From Reticulitermes speratus (lineage: Eukaryota; Arthropoda; Insecta; Blattodea; Rhinotermitidae), in the NCBI GenBank assembly GCA_021186555.1, contig JAJKFL010000006.1, positions 36,143,478-36,207,477 on the forward strand: a DNA stretch of 64,000 bases, in the 5' to 3' direction. A model generated the notes under the pieces. It was not told the DNA's origin, made no database searches, and saw only the letters and a program-made list of their open reading frames with translations. Position 1 is the stretch's first letter. The number at the start of each line of letters is the position of its first letter. Made by a program: the position numbers and the translations under genes. This document shows, one piece after another, positions 10,930 to 22,493 of this stretch.

Positions 10930-12166
10930 AGGTATTCTTATATTTTGAGCTTATTCAACTGCTTTAATCTTGTCTCAATGATCAAACAGACCTGATCGTG
11001 GATTTCTTTCCATTGATAAGTGGTCCTGATTAGTGAACTCAATACTTCAGAATTATAAATTGCCTGTTTACACAATATCCTTAAGAAGTATTATACTATA
11101 GCTATGAAGATCGATAACTCGTTTCCTGATTTCATAAGGCCTACAAGAAGAGGCAGTAAACAAAGGATATATACTAGATACAAATAAGAGATTTTGACTT
11201 CAGTGCAGTCACATAATAATGAGGATAAAACCACAAAATAACGCACAAGATTTAATTCCATCGTGACTAATATACAAAAGGAAATTAAGTTAACACATAA
11301 GCCATTATATTACCATCAGGGACGTTTATAAGTGATACCCACAAATTCTTCTCTACCTTTCTAGTCGAAGACGTGTCCTCCAAAAATGAACAACTTACAC
11401 ACGAAAATCAAGCGACTGTCAAATTTTCACACAGTATTCGAATGTATGTAGAAGTGAAATATTAGAGTGTTCAGTACAGTATGTTTTAAATTGCGCCGTA
11501 CGTGTTAAATCCGCATAAATTACAGTGTGATCATGAACAAATATTCGATGTCAGAGTAAAACAAACTAGTGATATAATACTGTACAGTGTGTTGACAGTT
11601 TTAAAATACAGATAAAGAGCAGCAAGAAGGGGAAAAATGTTCAATATTGAATTTCGTAAACCCTTGCATTTAAGGACAATATAAAAAATCACACATCGTC
11701 TAACAGATAATGAATTTAGGTTAAGGGAGTTGAGGGACGTAAGAAATACACTCAAAATTTTAATTAGAAAACCTCAATGGAAAATTGAGATGTGCATGAT
11801 AAGATGATAATAGGACGGGCATTAAGTACCTAAATTTGTGCATATAAGTAGGATTCAACTGCCCTCGCAGTATTTCCAAAAGCTAACATGGCCATGAAGT
11901 TTTATCGTTCTCATACACATGGAATTTTTCGAAAAGATCAGTCGCCATCAAATCCTTAAAAACGATTTTGTCCAAGCAGTCCAAATAGCAACAAAATGTA
12001 ATCTTCACCTTTATAACAAACACAAAACCTGCACAGAAAGCACTGTAGCCCGGCATATTCTGTTAGCAGTTTTGTACTTCCGGTTTCTAATACAGTATGT
12101 TTTCTTTCCACAGATAAAAAATCAATATCATCCTTCATGTTCCTTCTTCATATGGAAGACCACTAG
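10930..12166 (+). pseudogene. Relic of an odorant receptor 3' end (intron 6 and exon 7)
   Basis: From about 10930 the sequence aligns loosely with intron 6 of copies A (3480 onward) and B (42130 onward). Shared blocks include TATTTT.AG.TTATTCAACT, AATGAACAACTT-like stretches and CTTCATGTTCCTTCTTCATATGGAAGAC at the end. The exon 7 remnant is 12114-12166 behind a usable acceptor (TTTCTTTCCACAG). It has lost bases near its start, so its frame is broken. No exon 5 or 6 remains; an R1-like LINE and Penelope pieces occupy that side. It is a third, older member of the array. Confidence 0.75.
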
Positions 12167-12179
12167 ATTTTCACTTTTT

Positions 12180-12450
12180 ATTCTATAACCCCTACATACG
12201 TTTCAGCCCTTACAAGGCCATCTTCAGAGGGCTCGTAATCTACATTTACTTTACATCCATTGTTTACACCTGTATGTCTGCTATTATGTTATATATCACA
12301 TATAGTCAAGTTTCATTATCATTTATAGATTACAGTTAGTTACAATTTCTGTATTTAAATATATGAAACACAGATTATAAAATTCTTAAATAAGATTCGT
12401 CACTATTTTTGCAGTAAAGAGATAAAATGAAACTATATGGTTTTCTTAAG
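12180..12450 (-). mobile_element. Repeat end with hammerhead-like motif
   Basis: The minus strand has CTGAAGA (12221-12227), a possible imperfect stem and GAAA (12201-12204), flanked by CCCT and AGGG that can pair. This is the same arrangement as in the Penelope repeats near 8654 and 9254, but with a different sequence. It is probably the end of another Penelope-type element. No coding sequence was recognised in the rest. Confidence 0.4.
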
Positions 12451-12454
12451 ATGT

Positions 12455-12945
12455 ACCTTCCACCATTATCTTGTTTTTGGGACATAGTTCTGTATATATA
12501 GGTAATCAGTAAAATAAAACAGGTCCTGTGAAATATTGATCAGATATCAGCATCGTAGTTATATTCTATTATTATTTTTTATATATGGTGTGTATGAAAA
12601 ACCGAACAAATTCCAGGTGAAGAAACCCCCTTTATTTAGGATTATCACCCCCACTAGCCACCCTTATCACGCATAAGCTTACCTCGACACAGTTACCTAA
12701 ATATACAAACCACAAGAGAGCCAGTCAGTTCACACCGCACCTTTGTATCATACAACAAAAACAGGTAAGTCATTCTACTCAAATAGATAACTAACAAAAT
12801 TGCATACACATCATATATAAAAAAAATAATATAATACAACTACGATGCTGATATCTGATCATTATTTCACAGGACCTGTTTTACTTAATTGACTACCTAT
12901 ATATACAGGACCAACTGCCAAAACAAGCTAATGGTAGAATATACT
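12455..12945. repeat. Inverted repeat, arms about 145 bp, 195-bp centre
   Basis: The left arm (12455-12602) and right arm (about 12800-12945) are reverse complements. They share, for example, AACAGGTCCTGTGAAAT and GATCAGATATCAGCATCGTAG, with mismatches elsewhere. The central part (12603-12799) is unlike the arms and has no clear reading frame. This may be two terminal repeats of one element type in opposite orientation, or a fold-back transposon. Confidence 0.7.
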
Positions 12946-12950
12946 AAACT

Positions 12951-13763
12951 CCTAACTAACTACCTCCATGGAGCAGAGTCCTTCTTGATAAGCTAACGGG
13001 TCCTCAGCTAGTCAAGAAATTCCCCGCGTTTTATCGAACCCGAAGGTTCATTACCACTTTCACAAGAGCCCGCTACCTGTCCCTATCTTGAGTCATATCA
13101 ATCCAGTCCATGCCCCCATCCCACTTCTTGAAGAACCATTTTAATATTATCCTCCAATTTCCGCCTGGGTCTTTCAAGTGGTCTCCTTCCCTCAGGTCTC
13201 CCCACCAAAATCCTGTATGCAACTCTCCCCTCAGCCATAAGTGCTACATGCCCCGCCCACCTCATTCTCCTTGATTTGATCACCCGAATAATATTTGGTG
13301 ATGAGTAAAGATCATTCTCCCCGTTATGTAGTCTTTTCCACTCCCCTGTTTCCTCGTTCCTCTTAGGCCCAAATATCCTCCTCAACACACTATTCTCGAA
13401 CATCCTCAGCCTATGTTCCTCCCTCAGTGTGAGAGACAAAGTCTCACACCCATACAAAATAACAGGCAAAATTATACTTCCGTATATTTCAATCTTTGTG
13501 TTTTTGATAGCAAACTGGAAGACAGAAGATCCTGCACCGAATGATAACATAAATTACACGAATTCTATCTGCATTTAATTTCTTCCTGAATGGAATTTCG
13601 AATTGTTATGGTTGTTCCCAAATATTTGAAATATTCCACCCCTTCAAAGTATATATTATCTAACGTTATGCTGTGATTTTTCCTGCATTCTGATTAAGAG
13701 ACATGACCATGTACTTAGTTTTCTCAGCATTTACTTCTAGACTAATCTCCTTACCAGCGAATA
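12951..13763 (-). mobile_element. RTE-like LINE 3' part, minus strand (inverted partner of 15190-16002)
   Basis: An open minus-strand frame (13550-13098) codes for the C-terminal region of the LINE protein: ILPVILYGCETLSLTLREE, VLRRIFGPKRNEE, SRRMRWAGHVA and GRPEGRRPLERPRRK. The rest, down to 12951, is the 3' tail ending in (TTAG)n on the minus strand. It is very similar to the + strand copy that starts right beside it, so the two can form a long hairpin of about 0.8 kb. Confidence 0.9.
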
Positions 13764-16002
13764 ATCGATGTGCGATCTTTCAGGGTTGCTGATTGTCATT
13801 CTGATCACTATCTGGTGGTTGCAAAAGATAGGGAAAGTTTGGCGGTAATTAAACAAGCAGCACAGAAGTTTGATGGGCAGAGATTTAATCTCAAGAAGCT
13901 AAGTGAACTAGAGGATAGGAAACACTATCAGATAAAGAGCTCAAACAGGTTTGCAGCTTTGGGGAACTTAAATGTTAGTGAGGGCATAAATAGGGCTTGG
14001 GAAAACATTAAAGGGAGTATCAAAATCTCAGCTAAAGAGAGTCTAGGGCTGTATGAAAGGAAGCAGCATAAACCATGGTTTGACAAAGAATGTTCAAAAT
14101 TCTTAGATCAAAGGAAGCAGGCTAAAATACAGTGGTTACAGAATCCAAACCAAAGGAATGTAGATAATCTGAACAATGTAAGACGTGAAGCTAGTAGACA
14201 TTTCAGGAAGGAAAAGAAGGAATGACTGAAAGCTAGAATTAATGACCTTGAAACAGACAGAAAGAACAAGAATATCAGAGACTTTTATAGGGCATCAATG
14301 ACTTTAAGTAGGGTTACCAACCCAGAAATAATGTAGTAAATCTTGTCTAGGTGGAGGAATAATTTCTTTCAGCTATTGAATGTACATGGGGTTAATGAAG
14401 TTAGGCAGAGTGAGTTTGAGATGGCTATTGAAAAGTTAAAAAGACATAAATCACCAGGTATTGATCAAATTCCAGCAGAACTGATTAAAGCAGGAGGTAG
14501 GACAATTCGTTCTGAGATCCATAAACTTATTAATTCTATTTGGAATAAAGAGGAATTGCCTGAGCAGTGGAAGGAGTCCATCATTGTACCTATTTATAAG
14601 AAGGGTGATAAAACAGATTTCAGTAATTGTCGAGGCATATCACTTTTGTCAAACACATACAAAATTCTATCCAACATCCTTCTGGCGAGGTTAACTCCAT
14701 ATGCAGAGGAAATTATAGCGAATCATCATTGTAGATTTAGACGTAACAGGTCGACTACTGATCATATATTCTGCATTCGTCAAATACTTGAGAAAAAATG
14801 GGAATACAATGAGGCAGTGCATCAGCCATTTATAGATTTCAAGAAACCCTATGATTTTGTTAGGAGGGAGGTTTTGCACAATGTTCTCATTGAATTTGGT
14901 ATCCCTATTAACCTAGTAAGGTTAGTAAAAATGTGTCTAAATGAAACCAATAGCAAAGTCCGTGTAGGCAAATATTTGTCCGACATATTTCCTATTAAGA
15001 ATGGTTTGAAACAAGTTGATGCTTTATCGCCATTGCTTTTCAGCTTTGCTTTGGAATATGCCATTAGGAGGTTGCAGGCAAACCAGGAGGGCTTGAAATT
15101 GAATGGTACACATCAGCTTCTATTTTATGCTGATGATGTTAATATATTGGGTGGAAGCGTACATGCTATAAAGTAAAACACAGAAGATTTAGTATTCGCT
15201 GGTAAGGAGATTAGTCTAGAAGTAAATGCTGAGAAAACTAAGTACATGGTCATGTCTCTCAATCAGAATGCAGGAAAAAATCACAACATAACGTTAGATA
15301 ATACATACTTTGAAAGGGTGGAATATTTCAAATATTTGGGAACAACCATAACAATTCGAAATTCCATTCAGGAAGAAATTAAGTGCAGATAGAATTCGTG
15401 TAATTTATGTTAATATTCGGTGCAGGATCTTCTGTCTTCCAGTTTGCTATCAAAAACACAAAGATTAAAATATACAGAACTATAATTTTGCCTGTTATTT
15501 TGTATGGGTGTGAGACTTTGTCTCTCACACTGAGGGAGGAACATAGGCTGAGGATGTTCGAGAATAGTGTGTTGAGGAGGATATTTGGGCCTAAGAGGAA
15601 CGAGGAAACAGGGGAGTGGAAAAGACTACATAACGGGGAGAATGATCTTTACTCATCACCAAATATTATTCGGGTGATCAAATCAAGAAGAATGAGGTGG
15701 GCTGGGCATGTAGCACGTATAGCTGAGGGGAGAGGTGCATACAGGATTTGGTGGGAAGACCTGACGGAAGGAGCCCAATTGGAAAACCAGGCGTGGATGG
15801 GATTATAATATTAGAACGGATCTTCAAGAAATGGGATGGGGGCATGGACAGGATTGATATGGCTCAGTTTAGGTACAGGTGGAGGGCTGTTGTGAATGCG
15901 GTAATGAACTTTCGGGTTCTATAAAACGCGGGAAATTTCTTGGCTGGCTAACGACCTGTTAGTTTCTCAAGAAGGGCTCTGCTCCATGGAGTCAGTTAGT
16001 TA
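13764..16002 (+). mobile_element. RTE-like LINE, 5'-truncated, plus strand
   Basis: The element starts in the last part of the endonuclease (RSFRVADCHSDHYLVVAK, 13770 onward), runs through a linker with stops near 14226 and 14336, then the reverse transcriptase (14343-15176). RT landmarks are [61 protein letters not shown] and the catalytic [11 protein letters not shown] near 15123-15155. After a stop at 15174 and a small deletion near 15390 the C-terminal domain follows (15407-15808, YGCETLSLTLREEH). The tail ends near 16002 in TTAGTTAG. It is dead: no 5' endonuclease half and several frame breaks. Confidence 0.92.
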
Positions 16003-16532
16003 GTAAGCACGTAAGTTTCTCTCATTACGTTAAACTACAAAAGTGAATTCCCCGCATATGTTGTTACTTTACTTATATCGGAATAATATAATTTTACAAC
16101 AAAGAGAACTATATCACAATCGTATTTATACAATTAACTACCCTTTCTGCAATGAATTTAAGAAACCTCTAATAGAATCCCAATACTTAAAAAAACTCTG
16201 CCCTCTATACCTTGATAGTTTGATAGGAGTAGTGGCGCTTCCTATGAATTAACTGGATGAACAAAGTTCTCCAAGTATACCAGTAACGTTCTACCACATG
16301 CCGTTAAGTCAGATCTCAAATCACATTACCTTCATTGTCACAGCATAGAGAAGCCCAAATCATATTCCTGTACGTTACACAAATATAAATGTGAAATAAC
16401 ATAATAAACATAATATAAATTTTCAAACTACTTCATTAGAATGAACAAATAAGCAATTATATACTATTATATTTAAGCATGTATCACAATCAAACAGTTT
16501 ATAAGAAACACCAAATCTTCCTATTCCCGCAG
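16003..16532. other. Spacer, nothing recognised
   Basis: AT-rich sequence between the LINE tail and a receptor exon relic. No convincing gene or repeat end was seen. Confidence 0.4.
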
Positions 16533-16748
16533 GCCATACAATCACACTTTACAATACGCGTTTCTGTAGTGTCCTACCTCTGCAGTCAAATGGAGAAGCG
16601 CAGAGAGGTCCTGTTAGATATCAGACACACGTCATATCAGAGCAGGACTGCGGGGATGGGACTGATATGTTGGTGGGGTAAAGACTCATGCCTCTAAGGA
16701 ACTGGAACTTTACGTGCTGGAAAAAGCTGAACAACTGTATACTTTCCG
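16533..16748 (+). pseudogene. Relic of odorant receptor exon 3
   Basis: The acceptor TATTCCCGCAG is kept and the exon begins GCCAT as in copies B and C. It then lacks about 30 bases, and resumes with a stretch coding YLCSQMEKRREVLLDIRHT, the counterpart of ACSQLEKLRATLLDIGQT in copy C (58380-58642). An in-frame TAA follows CATGCCTC near 16697 and another stop lies downstream, so it is broken. The remnant fades out near 16748. It is a separate, older array member. Confidence 0.75.
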
Positions 16749-17689
16749 TGAGTTCCAGCTTCCGCCGCAACGCTAATGAGATCTGCGCTCTTCTGGGGCA
16801 ATATGCTATCACAAACAGATAAAGCAGTGAAACCAAAACTAGCAACTACAGCTTCGAAGTTAATGATAATATTTCGAGGCAAGGGTTCAAGGATAGTGCC
16901 ACAAAACTTTGTAATTTTCACGTATGCGGAATAATTGGAAATATCATTCAATTTTGAACTCCGTTGGCTCTTTCTTTTAACGATGTGCCTCTTGACCCGT
17001 GACGGTACACTATAACAACCTTTCGCACACGAGAGGCATCTACGTACAGGAACTGCGGAATTTAAACTTCAATAACCCAGCATCACATCACAGAATCCAA
17101 AATGTCTTTCACTCGTTGCTAAACTCTAAAAACACACTGTACTGTAAATGTGATAAAGTCCATTCACATGAAGATAGGAGACACAACCACCTGTCTGTCC
17201 GCCGTTTGGTGTGTAAACTAACAGTGACCATTGATAATATGACATTATTTCTCAGTTCTATCAACATTAGCGATTTCCGCTCAAAATTATGACACTGTTA
17301 ATTGTAACACAAGTTACACTGCAATAAGGCTTAATTTACATGAATGCATGATATAATGTCATAAGCCTTTAAACAAAACTGGTGACATGAGGCATCTGTA
17401 CGTAACCACAATCTCTGACATCAATTAATAGAAAAGTTCAGAGAGAAACTTAGTTCCCAAAAAGACCTTCACGATGCGTAGTACATTATGGAACACAACA
17501 GTCCCTGTCTTGTTAAGCAGTACTCGTACGCAAGTTGTCTCTTCCTCACTCTAGCTTCATCGGTTACCTTACAGGAAACTAAGTAATTCAGAATCGTGTA
17601 CAACATAAAACCCGTAAAAATATAAAAAAACTTAAATTATATAACAACAATCTTTTTACTTCATTTACCCATTTGCAGCCATGATTAGC
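16749..17689. other. Spacer, nothing recognised
   Basis: Between the exon relic and the next LINE piece I see no gene, terminal repeat or strong similarity to other parts of the window. Short open frames here are unremarkable. Confidence 0.4.
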
Positions 17690-18035
17690 GGGTCCCTGTC
17701 ACCACGGCATGGCGCGTCCTCGGTTGCGGATGGAGGAACGGCCTCCGAATATGGAGGGTAGCTGCGAATATGCAGTCGCGGACAGCCGACAAGGGGTGGT
17801 CCTCCAGCTTGGGGGTTGGCGAGGTGCTAACAACTCCTCACCGTAAAAAATTACCTTGTTACGAAACATATCGCAAAACATCGGACCTGGACTGATTTTT
17901 GGTACGAATTAAACGGGCTCTTGTGAGTACGGTAATGAACCTTCGGGTTCCATAAAACGCGGGGAATCTCTTGACTAGCTGACGAACTGTTAGAAGGACT
18001 CTGCTCCATGGAGTTAGTTATGGAGTTAGTTACCC
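17690..18035 (+). mobile_element. RTE-like LINE reduced to its two ends
   Basis: The first part (17692-17910) matches the LINE 5' UTR seen at 49313-49540, with phrases such as GATGGAGGAACGGCCTCCG and CCTCCAGCTTGGGGGTTGG. It is joined directly to the LINE 3' end (GTAATGAACCTTCGGGTTCC...CTCTGCTCCATGGAGTTAG). The whole coding region is missing, so it is an internally deleted, non-autonomous copy. Confidence 0.85.
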
Positions 18036-18097
18036 CTTTGCAGAGTTACAGTTAAGGTTAAAGACTACACTTTCAAATTTGTCATCACCTTCATACA

Positions 18098-18672
18098 GGG
18101 TGTATCTAAAATATTTGTACAAACTTCAAGAGTGATTTATTCACATAAAAATGTTCATATAAACATAAGTCCTGGAATAAGTACTTTTTTAGATTATCAG
18201 AAAGATTAAAGTCCACAATAAATACCTTCACTATTGAGTACTTTACTTACAACTGACACAGTACATTTAAAATACGTTCCTAACTTAAAAGCCGTTGAGT
18301 TCTTACTGTCACAATTCACAATAAGTGCTCAAAATATCCTCCACCTGAATCAATGCAAGCATGGTCGCGTTTGATCATGGACAGTCGCACACTTTCAAAG
18401 GGCCAGTGGTGGTTTCGAATAGTTTCGCAGGCATCTAAATTACATTTGTGTATTGTCTCTTCATTTTAAATTGGAGCTGAATGAACTAGGGGATTTAAGT
18501 GTCCTCACAGATAGAAATCTAAACGATTGAGGTCGGGCGAACATGGGGCTGTACCACGAAAATTACTAAGTGTTTGCGGACATATATTCATATGATACTT
18601 TTTCCTTTGTTTTTCTGTGGGGAAATCAGTCCTCAATTTGTCCAAGCATTTTAAATACACCCTGTATATGAT
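18098..18672 (-). mobile_element. Tc1/mariner-superfamily remnant with TIRs
   Basis: Terminal inverted repeats (ATACAGGGTGTATCTAAAAT on the left, ATACAGGGTGTATTTAAAAT read from the right) are bordered by TA. The minus strand codes for the end of a transposase with a stop: APCSPDLNRLDFYL, ETIRNHHWPFESVRLSMI and GGGYFEHLL. The 'SPDL..LDF' phrase carries the last acidic position of the DDE/D triad. About 575 bp remain of an element that should exceed 1 kb, so it is internally deleted. Confidence 0.85.
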
Positions 18673-19744
18673 ATCACTTTGAACAATGGCAGGATAATTT
18701 ATACATTAACGTCAATCTCAACTCTTTCATGGTGCGTCATATGTTGTGTAGTCAAATGTAGGAGAGACTAGTGTTTCATCAGACGTAATATAGCGCATGT
18801 CTATACACGTAACGAGGTATATAGTATTACACAATTTAAAATCAACCCCTACTAAATCAACCGTAAGGCGATGAAAGAGATAAAAATACTTATTGCTAGT
18901 AATTATGAATTTAATCCCGAATTGTATGTCTCTATTAGTTTCTCATCATGAACAAAAGACACGAGATTTTACCAACCCAAATATTTGACGCCATAAACCT
19001 TAAATATCATCTTCACAAACATTCTCTTGAGTGGGTACTGCAACACGAGGCTTATGACATAAATCAGTGTGTGTAATAGCAAACACAGAGGCAGTTAGGT
19101 GGATTGTGAAGAGCCTCTAAGAATAATTCGCCATATGAGGAGGAAAGGTTAATGAGGGCTTCTTCAAATTGTCTGCTCTATATAGCCTACAATAAAATTC
19201 CAGTTAAATACGTGCAATGCAATAATTCTGTCTTCTGCCTACACACATTACCGACGAGATTCTTTTCCACTGCATGTCATTCAACACCCTGTAGTACAAA
19301 TACAACCGTTATGACTCCTTCTTAAATCATTAAGTGCTCAGTATAATGAATATTGCTGGCAGATTTGCTACTATTATCCTATTAACTACTTTTTATTTTC
19401 TAAGTATTAGTGATTTATACAAACTTATTTTCTTTCCGCTGTGTCCTAAAACTGACGGCGTAAAAATGCAGACATAGGTGACGTGTCATAAGACTTTTTG
19501 AAAGCAGTTTTTCCTTCAAATGTGAGATTACAGGTGAGCCTAGTAATAAACAGCTTGGAACAAAGTATTGCTTACGCCCTTCGACTTCTTCGTTTTTTTT
19601 ATTTCAAGAAAAGTTAAAAAGTCAATTCTGCTAACAGTCTGCTCAGAATCCGTTACATTCCCGGTTTCTCTCTGCAAATGTATGGAGTAAAGTACACATA
19701 AATATTATTTGCTGCCCTTTAAGTGGGTTATTTAACTACTCTAC
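18673..19744. other. Spacer, nothing recognised
   Basis: No gene or element end was recognised here. It is the last unshared stretch before the block duplicated at 50307. Confidence 0.4.
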
Positions 19745-19784
19745 CAATTGCTGATAATATATAGCGTAGGTGACAGGAGATTAA

Positions 19785-19990
19785 ATCAACTTGGAGCCTC
19801 GGTGGAATAATGATGTGAGGGAAAAACCGAGGTAATCGAAGAAAACCCTGTACCAACGACACTGCGTACACCACGCATCCCACAGGGAATTGTCTGGAAT
19901 TGAACCCAGGCTTCCGCGGTGACAGGCCTTTTGGCAGCTTTTGGTGTCCTTGTGCAACAAGTAGTTTCTCTTATTAAAGACATAAAAAGT
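19785..19990 (-). mobile_element. SINE-like module with B box
   Basis: The minus strand holds GGGTTCAATTCC (19896-19907), a good polymerase III B box, followed on the minus strand by a segment (GGGTTTTCTTCGATTACCTCGG) of a type common in arthropod SINEs. The same module lies in copy C at about 50345-50545. Its ends are not sharp. Confidence 0.5.
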
Positions 19991-21723
19991 TTGTTTGCAA
20001 GAGAGCAAGGTGCTAATAAAAGTGTTTGGATTTTAGAGGAAAGACCATATGTAGGTGTGAAGCTGGAGAAAACTGCAGAAAGAATATCGTTGTAACGCTA
20101 CTCTTTTCGTCATATATCATTTGGAGAAATACATCTATGAGAATGTGGAGGGGGAATGCAGGTCGTACAGAAGAAATTAAAAATGTATGGAATATATTTT
20201 TTGTAAAACGTGATGGCAAACTTACATACAATTCGCCTTATATGGCAGAATAATTTTATTATTAAATAAATAGTTTAAGAGGATAGAGATTTGATTTATA
20301 TTTGTGAGAGACGGATTGGGCTCCTGTTACCACCATAATGGGCATACGGATTCCATACACAGAATGGAAATTCTTGAATAGAAATCTACACAGACTGTAT
20401 CATAAATTTATGCAGTTATGAAATACAAAGTTGTCGCAAAAATCCATCGTAACACGATTATTTCCAAGAAACTTATACTGACGTTTGGACATTGATTATG
20501 TACTTCGGACACTCATGTAAGCTGTGACAAATTTTCGGGTTGACGTATCATATAATAACACTAACGCATGTTCGTGAAGGCTTAAGACAGAAATAGGTGA
20601 AGTGAAGAACTGGTGTGTTAATAGCCGTACCAACCAACAGAATTCGCTGCATTAAATAAAAATAATTTAATCCAACTATTAAAGAGATCGTCAACAATGA
20701 GAAAGACAATTGCAAGCAGATTCCGAAAAAATACGGCTGAAAAAGTAAATACGGAAATAAAAGAGCGTTAATGGAGACAACAGATAAATCATTACAAAGA
20801 ACGATAACTGGAAGGACATGATAAAAAAAAAAGCTATCCAGCTTCACAAAAAGCAAAGTCAATTAAGTAATAAATTATGAAGGGAATTAATATTGTGAGT
20901 TAACAAATACATTTAGTATTATAATATAAGTTCACATTACATAACATCATATGTAACTCGTTGAAGGCCTGAAGGGATTGTGAACATTAAGTTTTGAACA
21001 GATTTTGATTAACCTAGCAGCTGTACGAAAATTAAGAGCAATCTCAGTGAAAAGTGGCTGCGTTGATATACTTAACTGCCCTACAACCAGCACGCTTATA
21101 CCGTGACACTGATACAAGCACAGCGTCGGCGAATGATTTTGACACGCACTTACTAATAAAACCTGTTCCTTTCGTGCTTCGTCAATCATTTAGACCACTC
21201 GAAGGGAATGCTACCGTGATGCACACACCAGTTTGCAAACCTCATGTTTTCGTTTGGTATAACAGGTACAAATATGCCAAAAATATTATACGTGCGAAGA
21301 AAGTCGTGTTGTTCCAAATGAAAATTCATGCAATATGCATCAGAATAAATGTTAAACAAATATTGCTATGACCGGTGTCGTGACGACTCACTTCACTGTT
21401 TACAGTCCTGCTTTCACTTCTTTACACAACTTTTAAAGTCATTTTAAAGGTCAACACATAATTAAAATCTTGAATACAATATAGCCACTTATGTTCCTCA
21501 AAACCATAAATTAGTAGCCTTTCCTTCGTCCCATAAGTCAAAACCTTACTGTTCGTGTTTTTTGTATGCTTTTGAGACGACTGGATTTCTGAATTGTGAA
21601 AGCAGAGGGTTGAAGTAGGAGAATGAAACAGTTTAGTTTCTTTATCGTATAACCACACACATTTGTCTGGGTGCTTTTAGAGTGACGGCTTATCAGACGA
21701 TAGTCTGACAGTTGTAGTGTTTC

Positions 21724-21750
<27 letters not shown>
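21724..21750. repeat. (AT)n microsatellite
   Basis: About 13 AT units. The paralogous place in copy C (52665-52677) has only about five, so the tract differs in length between copies. Confidence 0.85.
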
Positions 21751-21755
<5 letters not shown>

Positions 21756-21951
21756 TAATAAAACTTATTCTGTTCTGTAGTGAGTAACTGCTCTTTGTGG
21801 TTGCCAAGCAACGATTGCCATTTATGCTATCTGATAATTTCCTGAATAATAAGCTAACCGCTCGGTTAATACATTCAGAAAATACCACCAACATCTGGGG
21901 TTACGACACAGGTCGAAACATGTCGCCATACATAATCTGACGATTTGATAC

Positions 21952-22493
21952 TGTAACCGCGCATCCTTTCACTAACCACTAAAATTTTAACTTAGATTGA
22001 GCGCCAGTAGTTTACACAGGTCGTGTGGTTATGGCTGGAAGCGAGGCACCGACTGTCAACTCAGGATAGAGACGAGCTCCACACAGGAAATTTTCTCGTG
22101 CTTGATTCTTATCATATCTAGCACCGAACTAAAAAAAAAGATTTTCGTCTTTACTTCTTGAGATCCAAATACCTAATATCCTGCATACCGCAGATTGCCT
22201 CACGGAGCTAGGTAGAGAGGTTGGTGACAAACAGGGAGGGGAGTAATAATAGGAAATACCATGCGACGGGCAACTGTTGTGGTTCTGAGAAAAGAAGTCT
22301 GCAGACATTGTTGTAGCCAGCTCTGATACTCGCATTCTTGTAATAATAAAAGATGAAACCCAATCGAAAGCTTCTTCCTCGTTGTTGTGGGTGCTAAGGA
22401 AACCATCAATAAACGGCAACAAGGCACAATACCACACCCTTCATCTGGGGATGGCAGTCCTTGGATTCGAACTCAGGCTGCCCTGCTATAACA
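21952..22493 (-). repeat. 3' LTR
   Basis: It has 542 bp against 489 bp for the other LTR. The difference is mainly about 50 bp extra near 22206-22262 (GGAGTAATAATAGGAAATACC). The two LTRs also differ by point changes, so the insertion is not recent. The minus strand has AGTTCGAATCC near its start, which resembles a B box. Confidence 0.85.

Larger units (their letters stand above)
19745..21951. repeat. Segmental duplication block, copy B left part (pairs with 50307-52876)
   Basis: The two copies align closely from ACCAATTGCTGATAATATAT, with only small indels, to the LTR that begins at 21952. Copy C has an extra stretch near 51620-52000. Neither copy shows a gene. The block includes a SINE-like module (about 19785-19990) and an (AT)n tract (21724-21750). 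Short open frames kept in both copies at 20026-20253 and 50590-50817 change at many amino-acid positions and are probably chance. Confidence 0.85.

Noticed and set aside
20026..20253. 75-codon frame also open at 50590-50817
   Set aside because: Same argument: recent duplication, no motif, many replacements.
21054..21371. 105-codon frame
   Set aside because: Not kept in copy C (52015 onward), no motif.
22129..22437. 102-codon minus-strand frame and overlapping short frames
   Set aside because: They lie within the LTR; the frames are not kept in the other two LTR copies over their full length.
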